A stretch of DNA of 26,995 nucleotides from assembly GCA_003454835.1 (NCBI GenBank), contig DMTA01000212.1, positions 1 to 26,995 of the forward strand. Reading direction: 5' to 3'. The first letter of the stretch is position 1, and every line of letters starts with the position of its first letter. Both the position numbers and the translations under genes were made by a program. The notes under the pieces were generated by a model. It saw only the letters and a list, made by a program, of their open reading frames with translations, did not search any database and had not been told where the DNA came from. Origin of the DNA: Achromobacter sp. (lineage in GTDB: Bacteria > Pseudomonadota > Gammaproteobacteria > Burkholderiales > Burkholderiaceae_B). Shown here one piece after another: positions 7,349 to 15,255 of this stretch.

Positions 7349-8278
7349 ATGCTTGAACGTATCCATCTGAGCATCGTCCAGCAGGTCGAGAAGCAAGGCT
7401 CGCTGACGGCCGCCGCGGGCGTGTTGAACCTGACGCAGTCGGCCTTGAGCCACAGCATGAAAAAGCTGGAGGTGCAGCTCGGCACCGATATCTGGCTGCG
7501 CGAAGGAAGACGATTACGTTTGACGCAGGCCGGCCAATATCTGCTGGCGGTGGCGAACCGGGTGCTGCCGCAACTGGACCTGGCCGAGGAGCGGCTGGGC
7601 CAGTTCGCGCAGGGCGAACGCGGCGCGCTGCGGATCGGCATGGAGTGCCACCCGTGCTATCAGTGGCTGCTCAAGGTGGTGGCGCCGTATCTGGCGGCGT
7701 GGCCGGACGTGGATGTGGACGTCAAACAGAAATTCCAGTTCGGCGGCATCGGCGCGCTGTTCGGCTACGAGATCGACCTGCTGGTCACGCCCGATCCGCT
7801 GTTCAAGCCGGGCCTGAAGTTCGAACCGGTGTTCGATTACGAGCAGGTGCTGGTTGTGGCCAAGGGGCATCCGCTGGCGTCGGTCGCCTACGTGAAGCCC
7901 GAGCAACTGACCCAGGAAGTGCTCATCAGCTATCCCGTCGATATCGAACGGTTGGACATCTACAACCAGTTCCTCTTGAAGGCCGGCGTCACGCCTAAAC
8001 GCCACAAGGCGATCGAAACCACCGACATCATGCTGCAGATGGTGGCCAGCGGCCGCGGCGTGGCCGCGCTGCCGCGCTGGCTGGTCGAGGAGTACGCGCT
8101 CAAGATGGATCTGGTGCCGGTGCGTTTGGGCCCGCGTGGCATTCCCAAGCAGATCTTTCTGGGATCGCGCGAGGCCGATGACGCCCTGGATTACCAGCGA
8201 GCGTTCATCGAGATGGCGCGTCAGCCCGCGGTTGCGGAGGCCACAGATGCCGCGGCTGCCGCGACAGGGGACGTCTAA
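7349..8278 (+). CDS. metR: MetR-like LysR-family regulator of methionine genes
   Basis: A 309-residue LysR protein with an N-terminal HTH (EKQGSLTAAAGVLNLTQSALSHSMKKLE). The effector domain has GMECHPCYQWL (around residues 97-107), close to ECHSCIQWL of enterobacterial MetR, and later SYPVDIERLDIYNQFLLKAGV and GRGVAALPRWLVEEY, also MetR-like. MetR uses homocysteine as coactivator, which fits control of a homocysteine methyltransferase. It is divergent from the FMN reductase-mesX-mesD run, with 172 bases between starts and MetR-box-like sites next to its own start. The ATG at 7349 has only a poor Shine-Dalgarno. An alternative is a CysB/SsuR-type sulfur regulator, but the CHPC-QWL match argues for MetR. 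Confidence 0.85.
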   Translation: MLERIHLSIVQQVEKQGSLTAAAGVLNLTQSALSHSMKKLEVQLGTDIWLREGRRLRLTQAGQYLLAVANRVLPQLDLAEERLGQFAQGERGALRIGMECHPCYQWLLKVVAPYLAAWPDVDVDVKQKFQFGGIGALFGYEIDLLVTPDPLFKPGLKFEPVFDYEQVLVVAKGHPLASVAYVKPEQLTQEVLISYPVDIERLDIYNQFLLKAGVTPKRHKAIETTDIMLQMVASGRGVAALPRWLVEEYALKMDLVPVRLGPRGIPKQIFLGSREADDALDYQRAFIEMARQPAVAEATDAAAAATGDV

Positions 8279-8300
8279 CGGGAACGTCTAACGGGGACGC
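8267..8300 (+). repeat. 13-bp tandem repeat spanning the metR stop codon
   Basis: Unit GGGGACGTCTAAC (8267-8279) is followed by GGGAACGTCTAAC (8280-8292, one mismatch) and a partial third unit GGGGACGC (8293-8300). Each full unit carries a copy of the TAA that ends metR. Confidence 0.8.
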
Positions 8301-8350
8301 ATAAGCGGGTATGCTTGGCATCCCCTTATCTCCCCAAGGAGTCTGTCCCG

Positions 8351-8818
8351 ATGCCGTCACTCAAGCACGGTTGCCTGGCCCTCGCGCTTCTGGCTCTCAG
8401 CGGTTGCGCCATGCAGCCCGCCAAACCCAACGACGTTGAGATCGCGGCGCAGAAGCTGGTGGGCCAACCGGCCAAGAACGCGTTCAAGCTGTTTGGGCGG
8501 CCGGACCAGGGCGCGGGCCCCACGTCGTACGGCAGCGGCGGTTTCTACGCGTGGAACCGCGTGCAGACTCACACCACGGACGAGAAGGTGTTCGTGCAGA
8601 CCGGTGTTGAATACGTCGGGCAGCGGACCACCTCGGTCACCATCGGCGGTCAGGGCGTCAGCGGCCAGATGCCGGTGAGCAGTGAACCGGTCTATCGCAA
8701 GGTGGGCTACACGGAAAACCGCACGGTGATCGATTACTTTTGCAGCATCACGCTGTTCACCGACAAGAACGACATCATCGAGCACGCCAGCGTGATCGAT
8801 TGCGCGAAGAAGAAATAA
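8351..8818 (+). CDS. Small predicted lipoprotein of unknown function
   Basis: A 155-residue protein with a lipoprotein signal: MPSLKHGCLALALLALSGC, with lipobox LSGC and lipidated Cys19. The next residue is Ala, which does not signal inner-membrane retention, so it is probably an outer-membrane lipoprotein facing the periplasm. The mature part has a Gly/Ser/Thr-rich beta-like middle (TSVTIGGQGVSGQMPVSSEP) and two Cys (YFCSITLF, VIDCAKKK) that could form a disulfide. The ATG at 8351 is chosen over a TTG at 8315 because AAGGAG lies 9 bases upstream and the signal peptide starts there. I do not recognise a named family. It stands alone between metR and the FixJ-like gene. Confidence 0.8.
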   Translation: MPSLKHGCLALALLALSGCAMQPAKPNDVEIAAQKLVGQPAKNAFKLFGRPDQGAGPTSYGSGGFYAWNRVQTHTTDEKVFVQTGVEYVGQRTTSVTIGGQGVSGQMPVSSEPVYRKVGYTENRTVIDYFCSITLFTDKNDIIEHASVIDCAKKK

Positions 8819-8827
8819 GACCCTTAA

Positions 8828-8859
8828 CGGGCCCCCTGCATGGCGGCTCAGGCGGCCCG
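8828..8859. terminator. Hairpin after the lipoprotein gene
   Basis: CGGGCC pairs with GGCCCG and CCTG with CAGG, separated by one C-C mismatch around a 10-base loop, starting 9 bases after the stop. There is no T-run, so it is a weak or Rho-assisted terminator at best. Confidence 0.4.
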
Positions 8860-8975
8860 CAGATAAAGGGGACAAATCTCAACGCTTAAACTCGCAGCAT
8901 TTGTATCTGGTGGCTGCCCTATGAGGCATGCGACGCGAGCAAGCATTGCGTCGCGCCCCGCGAGGAGTCATAGCG

Positions 8976-9659
8976 TTGAACATTCAAAAGCCCGGCGCGC
9001 CCTCTGCGATCGTGTATATCGTGGACGACCATGCCGAGGTGAGCGACTCGTTGTCTCGCCTGTTGTCGTCCATCGGCATCTACGCCGAAACCTTCGACTC
9101 TATCAGTGCCTTTCAGGCCGCTACGCGCCCGGCGGTGCCCTCCTGCCTGATCCTGGATCTCCAGTTGTCGGACGGCGACGGGCTGGAATTGCAGGCGCGC
9201 CTGCGCGAACTGGGCGATCACATCCCCATCGTGGTGGTCACGGGATTTGGCGACATCCGCCAGACGGTCAAGGCCATGAAGGCCGGCGCCATCGATTTCC
9301 TGGAAAAGCCGATTTCCGAGCAGCGTCTGCTCGATTCCGTACACCGCGCACTGGAGTCGGACGTCGCGCGGCGCGCCAAGGAGCAGGAGTTCGAGAAGGT
9401 CATGGCGCTGTATCGCTCGTTGACCGCACGCGAGCGGCAGGTGATCGAGTTGATCGCGTCCGGCTGCCTGAACAAGGAAGTCGCCGAGCAACTGGGCATC
9501 AGCGAAGTGACCGTCAAGGCGCACCGGGCCAGCGCCTACCGGAAGATGCAGGCGCGCAGCTTTGCCCAGCTGGTGCAGATGATCATGAAGGTCAATCCGC
9601 GCGTCGCTGCGCACGCGCCGGCATCGCGTGGCGATGGCGAGGCGCAAGACAGCGAATGA
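8976..9659 (+). CDS. FixJ/NarL-type two-component response regulator
   Basis: A 227-residue regulator. Residues about 11-125 are a receiver domain: acidic pair VDDH (17-20), phosphoacceptor D61 (LILDLQ), switch Thr in VVVTGFGD, and K111 (EKP). The GFGDI-T-KAM-AGAIDFLEKP stretch is typical of FixJ. Residues about 150-205 are a LuxR-type HTH (LTARERQVIELIASGCLNKEVAEQLGISEVTVKAHRA in two parts). A TTG start at 8976 is chosen because GAGGAG lies 8 bases upstream; an ATG at 8928 lacks a proper site. Its stop is one base from the stop of the convergent giant sensor kinase, which is the likely partner. Confidence 0.9.
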   Translation: MNIQKPGAPSAIVYIVDDHAEVSDSLSRLLSSIGIYAETFDSISAFQAATRPAVPSCLILDLQLSDGDGLELQARLRELGDHIPIVVVTGFGDIRQTVKAMKAGAIDFLEKPISEQRLLDSVHRALESDVARRAKEQEFEKVMALYRSLTARERQVIELIASGCLNKEVAEQLGISEVTVKAHRASAYRKMQARSFAQLVQMIMKVNPRVAAHAPASRGDGEAQDSE

Positions 9660-9660
9660 T

Positions 9661-12600
9661 TCACGCCTGCGCGGGCAGCGAAAAGTAGAACACCGCGCCC
9701 GCCGGGCTATTGGGTCGCGCCCACATCTGGCCGTGATGCAACTGGATTATTTCTCGGCAGATGGCAAGGCCCATCCCCAATCCCTTGGTCTTCGTGGTGA
9801 AGAAAGGATCGAACAGCTTCTTCACCGACGCCGCGTCGATGCCACTGCCGGTATCCAGCACCTCGACCAGCACTTCGTCGTCTGACGCCCGCCGGGTGAC
9901 GACAGTCAGTCGCCGTGCGGACGGCTCGTGCTTCATGGCGTCGACCGCGTTGACATAGAGGTTGAGAAGAACCTGCTGCAGCTGGACGCGGTCTCCGGAT
10001 GTGTGCAGGGCGCCATCCGCCAGGTCCAGGATGACGTCGACATCGCTGCAATCGAGTTCGCCCCGCAGCAGCGTCAGCGTTTCCTTCACAAGCCCGTTCA
10101 TGTCGATCGGGCCAAAGGCCGCCGGCGCCTTCTTGATCAGCGCGCGCACCCCCGAAATGATCGAGCCGGCGCGTTGGCCGCTGCGCACGATGCGCCGCAA
10201 GGACTCGGCGACTTCTTCGGTGTTGGGCGGCGTGCGTGCGATCCAGTTCAGCGCGGCCTGCGCTTCGGTCAGGACGGCCGACACCGGCTGGCTGACATCG
10301 TGCGCGATGGACGCCGTCATCGCGCTGACGGTGGTCATGCGAGTGACGTGCGCGAGATCCGATTGGATCTGCTGCATCTTGGCGTCCGCGGCCTTGCGTT
10401 CGGACAGGTCCAGGACGAATGACACGCCTTGGTTGTCGTCGGCCGCGAAGCGGGCGGAGCCGAGCAGCACGGGCACGCGACGGCCATCCTTGCGGATCAG
10501 TTCGGTCTCGACCGGCTCAGCGGTCTCGCGCAGCAACAATTCCTCCAGCGACACCGCCCCGCTGCGCGACACCAGCGCCGTCCACCGCAGCCGGCCGGCG
10601 CTGACGTCCTCGCGGTCGTAACCGGTCATGGTCAGGAACAGGTCATTGGCCTCCAGCACCTGTCCGCCGGTGCTCCAGAACCAGATGCCGATGATGTTCG
10701 CTTCCACCAAACGCTGTATCCGGGCCTCGCGTTGCGCCAGATCGCGATACAGGCGCGCGCGTTCGATCGCGATGGCGGCCTGCGAGGCCAGCAGGCGCAG
10801 CACGGCGGTCCGGTGCGGCGCGAATACACCGCGCGCCAAGGTGTTTTCCAGGTACAGCACGCCGATGGATTTGGACTGCGTCGTCAACGACAGGCACAAC
10901 ACGGACGGCAGCCGCGCGGCGCGCACGTAGGGGTCGCCGGTGAATGCGCCCGTCACCCACGCGTCGTCGAGCACGATGGTTTCGCCGGTCCGCCAGCCGT
11001 AGTTCACGATCTGCTGCGGCAGGCCGGCTTCGTCCAGGGGCTGTGCGCGCTGGCTGATCTCGACGGAATCACCGGATGTGGTCGCGATGGCGCCGGCATA
11101 CAGTTCGCCGTCCGATTGCAAGACAAGCACGCCACGCGTGGCGCCGGCCTGTTCCAGCGCGATCTTCATCAGCTTGTCCAGCAGGGTCTGCAGGTCCAGA
11201 GCGCTGGCCAGCGCACGGGAGATGTCGATGACGGTGGATAGATCCAGGCTTTCCACCGGGGTTTCGATGGTCGAGCCCTGCGCCGCGCTGCGGCGGTCCA
11301 CGAAAAGCGTGGGATACAAAGCGTCGATCTGTCTGACCTTACCCGTCGCGCCCCAGTGCTGATAGCACGCGCGCGCATGTTGCAGATAGGTGTGCGCAAT
11401 GCGTTGCTGGCCGCGGCTTTCGAAGAAGCGTGCCGCGCATTCATTGGCCAGTCCCTCGACATGCACGAGGCCGTGATCGCTGGCGCAACGGATGGCGTCG
11501 TCGTAGCGTTGCATCGCGTCCAGCACATCGCCGTTCAGCCGCGCGACTTCGGCGTCGATCAGCATCTGCTGGCCCTGGAAGTTGGACGGGCTGGATGCGG
11601 CCCACGGGCGCAGCTTCTCAAGATGGGCCTCTACGGCGGCCAGCGCCACGGCGCGTTCCGACGGACACTTTGGCACGGGACACCAGGCACGCGCCAGCGC
11701 GGAGTAGAAATGAAATTCCATCTCCTCGATGAAGGCAAGGGACGTCCAGACGAACGCCGATGCGTCCTGGCTGGCGCGCACGGCGCTGGTGAAGTCACCG
11801 GCGTACACGCGGGCCTGGAGCTTGCGCAGGTAGTGCCAGCACGCCGTGACATTCCGGCCGGGTTCGGCCTGGATCTTCCTTTCGAATTCGGCCTCGCTGA
11901 AGCCAGCGTCGTCCAGTGAGCCGAATTGGGTGGTAAGGCCTTGCAGCATCTTGGCCAGCTGGAGCTGCGACGTGTAGCGGTCCAGCACTTCAAGACCCGC
12001 TTTTCGCGCAAAGGCGAGACCGCGGCTGGCGTCGGCGCGGATGGTGTTCAGGGGACCGCCGGTGACCAGCATGTGCGTGACCAGGCTGTTCAGCGCGAAG
12101 GATGCATAGGTCCAGTCGCCCTGCAGGCTTGCCAGCTCGAAGGCGGTTTGCAGCAGGTCGCGCGCCTGGCTGACGGGCTGCGACCACGGCACGATCTGGC
12201 CGCCGAACACCTGATACACCCGCGCGCTGAAACGGACCTGCCCGCGCTGCTGGATCAAGTCGACGCCAAGCTTGCCGAAGGCGTAGCCGTCGGCGTAGTC
12301 GCCGGTGCGCGCGGCCAGAATCATGCCCAGCCATGCGTATCCCAGGCTGGATGCATCCGTATTGCCATGGCGCAGGCTCAGGATGGCCATGCGCAGAATG
12401 ACGCGCTCGCGCAGATTCGCAAAGAGCGTCCAGGCCGGGGGCAGCAGCGCGGTCAGCACGCCCATCGTGCCTTCCGCCTCGGCATCCTGCATCTCGGGCA
12501 GGCCGAGCAGCGCAGCCGCAGGGCGGCCGTCGCGCAGCGCATTGAACTCGGCGTATTCGCTGGCTACGACTTCATCGGAAGGGCTGTCCGTCCAGTCGAT

Positions 12601-15156
12601 GCCGGCGCGGCGCAGGTAGTGCAGCCCGGCGCCAATGGCCTCGTGCCGCTCGCCCAGCGCCATGAGCACTTCGACGCGAAGCTGCGTCACGCGGGCCTGT
12701 TCCGGCAAAAGCCCCTCACGCTCTCCCAGGCGGGCCAGCCGATGCTTGGCGCTTGCCACCGCGCCATTACGGAATTCGCATTCGGCGCGCGTGATCTCGA
12801 TGGTGAAGGCCAGCGCGGGTTGATGCTGCCTGCCGTCGTCGGACAGGAACGCCGAGGCGGCCTCCAGATACCGGATGGCCGCGGAATAGTCCGCGGTGTC
12901 CTTGGCCAGCGCGCCGGCCAGGGCGTTCAGATGGGCAAGCCGGACGCGCTCTTCCGGGCTGTGAACCAGCTGCCAGGCCCGGTTGAACTGGTCGACCAGT
13001 TCAAACGCGTGCGCCTTCAGTTGTTCCGGTTCCAGGTCTTTCCCAAGCCGCCGGCCGATCGCCAGGTGCGTGGCCGCGCGCTGCCGTTCGGGGATCAGCG
13101 CATAGCTGGCCGCCTGCACCCGGTCGTGCGGAAAGCGGTACACGTCGCCGGTCCGGAACACGAGGCTCTGCCGCTCGCATTCGCGCATCGCGGTGGCAAC
13201 GTCGAGTCGCCGCCAGTCCAGCGCGACCGCAAGCTTGTCCAGCGATGCGTCGTGTCCCAGGCACGCCATGTGTTGAATGGCTTCGCGGCTGTCCGCCGGC
13301 AAGCGCTCGACCTGCTGGATGATGATGCCGACCACATTGTCGGTATAGGCCTGTTCGCGGATGGCTTCCGCATCCCAGATCCACCGTTGGCGGCGGGGGG
13401 CGTAGTGCAGCAATCCCTCGGCCGTGAGCGTGGCCAGGAAGCGGAGCATGAAGCACGGATTGCCGGCCGTTTTGGCCTGAACCAGACTGACGAGCGGATC
13501 GATCCATGGCGACTTGCTTTGCAGCGCATCGGCGATCAGGCGGGAGGAATCGCGCTCGTGCAGGTTGTTGAGCGCAATTTCGGTCAGCGGAATCGTGTTG
13601 GCGCGCAGGCTGTCGATGAAGGCGGCCAGCGCGTGGCGCGCAGCCATGTCTTCGGCGCGGTACACGCCCACGACCAGGATGTTCTGAAGCCCCGTCTGCG
13701 CCAGCTGGTCGATGACGCGCAGCGTGGCGGCGTCGGTCGACTGCAGGTCGTCCAGGAACAGGATCAGCGGATGGCCCGGCGACGAGAACGCGCAGAACAG
13801 ATGCTGAAAGGCCAGGCGCAACCGCGCCTTGGCGTCGCCTTCCGCCAGCAGGCCCGACGCGTCCGGCACGATCATCGCCAGTTCCGGAATCAACGCGAGC
13901 AGGCTGTCGCCGCCCGCGGAGACCACCACGCGCAGCTTTTCCCGCCACTCGTCCAGATCGCTTTCGTTCTTGGCAAGTACGGCCTGGAGCAGGCCTCTTG
14001 CCGCCTCGACCAGCGCGGCGTAGGGACCTGCGTGGCTGTGGGGATCGCCCTTGCCTTTTGCGAGCAGGGTGTACTGGCTGCCGACGACGCGATGCAGTTC
14101 CTCGATGAGGATGGACTTGCCGACACCCGGTTCGCCTGAGATCAGCACCACCTCGGCCCGGCCCGATCCGGCCACCCGGCCCATGGCGCCGAGCAGGATG
14201 TCCAGCTCGGTGCCCCGGCCGTACAGCGTGGCCGGCACGCGCACGCGTCCGGGATGGTCGTAGCGGCCCAGCACGAAGTCCGGCACCGCGTCGGGGCCGG
14301 CCGTCAGCGTGGTCAGGCAGCACTGAAGATCCGCGGCCAGCCCTTCCGCCGTCTGATACCGGTCATCCGCCGATTTCTCAAGCAGCTTCATGACGATGGC
14401 CGAGAGCTCGGCGCAAATGCCGGCGTTGCGTTCGGCGGGCGCCACGGGCACGCGCGCCGTATGGCTGTGCAGCCAGGTCAGCGGCGATTCGGCCTGAAAC
14501 GGAAGCTCGCCGGTCAAGGCTTCATAGAAAACGACGCCCAGCGAATACAGATCGGAACGCGCGTCTGCGCGGTGGCCGGAGCGGCCGGACTGTTCGGGCG
14601 CCATGTAGGCGGGGGTGCCGACGATGTCGCCCGGCGCCGAGACGGGCGCCGCCTGGTAGGCGCCGAGCGGCATGGAAAACGAAAAACCGGTCAGGTGAGC
14701 GGCCCCGGTCTGTTCGTTGAACAGAATGTGCGCTGGCTTGAGATTCCGATGGATCAGCCCGGCGTTGTGCATCTTTCCCAGCGACATCGCCACCGCGATG
14801 GCGAAACGGACAAACGCCGCGGCGGGCATCGCTCGCGAGTGGTGCATGGCCAGGGGCTGTCCGCCGGGGTCCTGCAAATACAGCACAGTGGAGCCGCCGA
14901 CGCGCGCCAGCTCGGTCGGGACGGCGGCCCAGCCAGGATGCAGATAGTCGCGCAGGCCGTATTCCTGCTCCAGCAGGTGCCGCGCGCACTCCGAGCTGTC
15001 GTTAGGCCTGAGCCAGACGGCCAGCTTCGAGGCGCCGCGTCCGAAGACCCGGTCGCCATCCACCCACAGAACCTCGAACCGGGCTCCGTTGACTGCCTCG
15101 AAGCGAGGAGCGCTATCCATGTCACACCTAAGCCGCGGCGTGTCGGCGCGCGGCAT
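9661..15156 (-). CDS. Giant hybrid sensor: Ser/Thr (pseudo)kinase - AAA ATPase - GAF - PAS - histidine kinase
   Basis: About 1831 residues, cytosolic, no membrane helix. In order: a Ser/Thr-kinase-like domain (about 15-285), an AAA/STAND-type ATPase (about 310-700; Walker A GEPGVGKS 341-348, Walker B LILFLDDLQ 464-472), a helical TPR-like region (about 740-1270), GAF (about 1300-1450), PAS (about 1465-1590), and a histidine kinase with H-box IAHDVSQP (His about 1619), N-box LNLYVNAVDAM, DTGSGI and GLGMGL. In the kinase-like domain the catalytic loop reads HRNLKPAH, not HRDLKPxN, and DFG is replaced by TGF, so phosphotransfer there is doubtful. No receiver domain is present; the convergent FixJ-like protein is the probable partner. 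The start at 15156 has AGGGA upstream; an ATG at 15120 is possible. Confidence 0.92.
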   Translation of the reverse strand: MPRADTPRLRCDMDSAPRFEAVNGARFEVLWVDGDRVFGRGASKLAVWLRPNDSSECARHLLEQEYGLRDYLHPGWAAVPTELARVGGSTVLYLQDPGGQPLAMHHSRAMPAAAFVRFAIAVAMSLGKMHNAGLIHRNLKPAHILFNEQTGAAHLTGFSFSMPLGAYQAAPVSAPGDIVGTPAYMAPEQSGRSGHRADARSDLYSLGVVFYEALTGELPFQAESPLTWLHSHTARVPVAPAERNAGICAELSAIVMKLLEKSADDRYQTAEGLAADLQCCLTTLTAGPDAVPDFVLGRYDHPGRVRVPATLYGRGTELDILLGAMGRVAGSGRAEVVLISGEPGVGKSILIEELHRVVGSQYTLLAKGKGDPHSHAGPYAALVEAARGLLQAVLAKNESDLDEWREKLRVVVSAGGDSLLALIPELAMIVPDASGLLAEGDAKARLRLAFQHLFCAFSSPGHPLILFLDDLQSTDAATLRVIDQLAQTGLQNILVVGVYRAEDMAARHALAAFIDSLRANTIPLTEIALNNLHERDSSRLIADALQSKSPWIDPLVSLVQAKTAGNPCFMLRFLATLTAEGLLHYAPRRQRWIWDAEAIREQAYTDNVVGIIIQQVERLPADSREAIQHMACLGHDASLDKLAVALDWRRLDVATAMRECERQSLVFRTGDVYRFPHDRVQAASYALIPERQRAATHLAIGRRLGKDLEPEQLKAHAFELVDQFNRAWQLVHSPEERVRLAHLNALAGALAKDTADYSAAIRYLEAASAFLSDDGRQHQPALAFTIEITRAECEFRNGAVASAKHRLARLGEREGLLPEQARVTQLRVEVLMALGERHEAIGAGLHYLRRAGIDWTDSPSDEVVASEYAEFNALRDGRPAAALLGLPEMQDAEAEGTMGVLTALLPPAWTLFANLRERVILRMAILSLRHGNTDASSLGYAWLGMILAARTGDYADGYAFGKLGVDLIQQRGQVRFSARVYQVFGGQIVPWSQPVSQARDLLQTAFELASLQGDWTYASFALNSLVTHMLVTGGPLNTIRADASRGLAFARKAGLEVLDRYTSQLQLAKMLQGLTTQFGSLDDAGFSEAEFERKIQAEPGRNVTACWHYLRKLQARVYAGDFTSAVRASQDASAFVWTSLAFIEEMEFHFYSALARAWCPVPKCPSERAVALAAVEAHLEKLRPWAASSPSNFQGQQMLIDAEVARLNGDVLDAMQRYDDAIRCASDHGLVHVEGLANECAARFFESRGQQRIAHTYLQHARACYQHWGATGKVRQIDALYPTLFVDRRSAAQGSTIETPVESLDLSTVIDISRALASALDLQTLLDKLMKIALEQAGATRGVLVLQSDGELYAGAIATTSGDSVEISQRAQPLDEAGLPQQIVNYGWRTGETIVLDDAWVTGAFTGDPYVRAARLPSVLCLSLTTQSKSIGVLYLENTLARGVFAPHRTAVLRLLASQAAIAIERARLYRDLAQREARIQRLVEANIIGIWFWSTGGQVLEANDLFLTMTGYDREDVSAGRLRWTALVSRSGAVSLEELLLRETAEPVETELIRKDGRRVPVLLGSARFAADDNQGVSFVLDLSERKAADAKMQQIQSDLAHVTRMTTVSAMTASIAHDVSQPVSAVLTEAQAALNWIARTPPNTEEVAESLRRIVRSGQRAGSIISGVRALIKKAPAAFGPIDMNGLVKETLTLLRGELDCSDVDVILDLADGALHTSGDRVQLQQVLLNLYVNAVDAMKHEPSARRLTVVTRRASDDEVLVEVLDTGSGIDAASVKKLFDPFFTTKTKGLGMGLAICREIIQLHHGQMWARPNSPAGAVFYFSLPAQA

Positions 15157-15175
15157 CAAAATCCCTGTCGGCGCA

Positions 15176-15181
15176 ATTCTA
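15176..15181 (-). promoter_or_regulatory. Possible -10 box for the giant sensor gene
   Basis: TAGAAT on the minus strand matches 5 of 6 bases of the sigma-70 -10 consensus, 19 bases before the ATG at 15156. No good -35 box stands at 17 bases; TTACAA at 19 bases is weak. It supports a separate transcript for the sensor. Confidence 0.3.
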
Positions 15182-15231
15182 GTCAGGAATCATGCTTCTC
15201 TTGTAACGGTGTGTGCGGGCAGCGCCGGTCT

Positions 15232-15255
15232 CATCCCGCCCCTTATTGCGGGATG
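15232..15255. terminator. Hairpin enclosing the MFS stop codon
   Basis: CATCCCGC and GCGGGATG form a perfect 8-bp stem with an 8-base loop that contains the MFS gene's TAA (15243-15245). There is no T-run on the minus strand. It may be a terminator or a 3'-end stabiliser. Confidence 0.4.

Noticed and set aside
11926..14139. Very long plus-strand open frame (737 codons) opposite the giant sensor
   Set aside because: Composition is Gln/Arg/His/Gly-rich and repetitive without any domain, as expected from the antisense of a GC-rich coding gene; the minus strand carries clear domains throughout.
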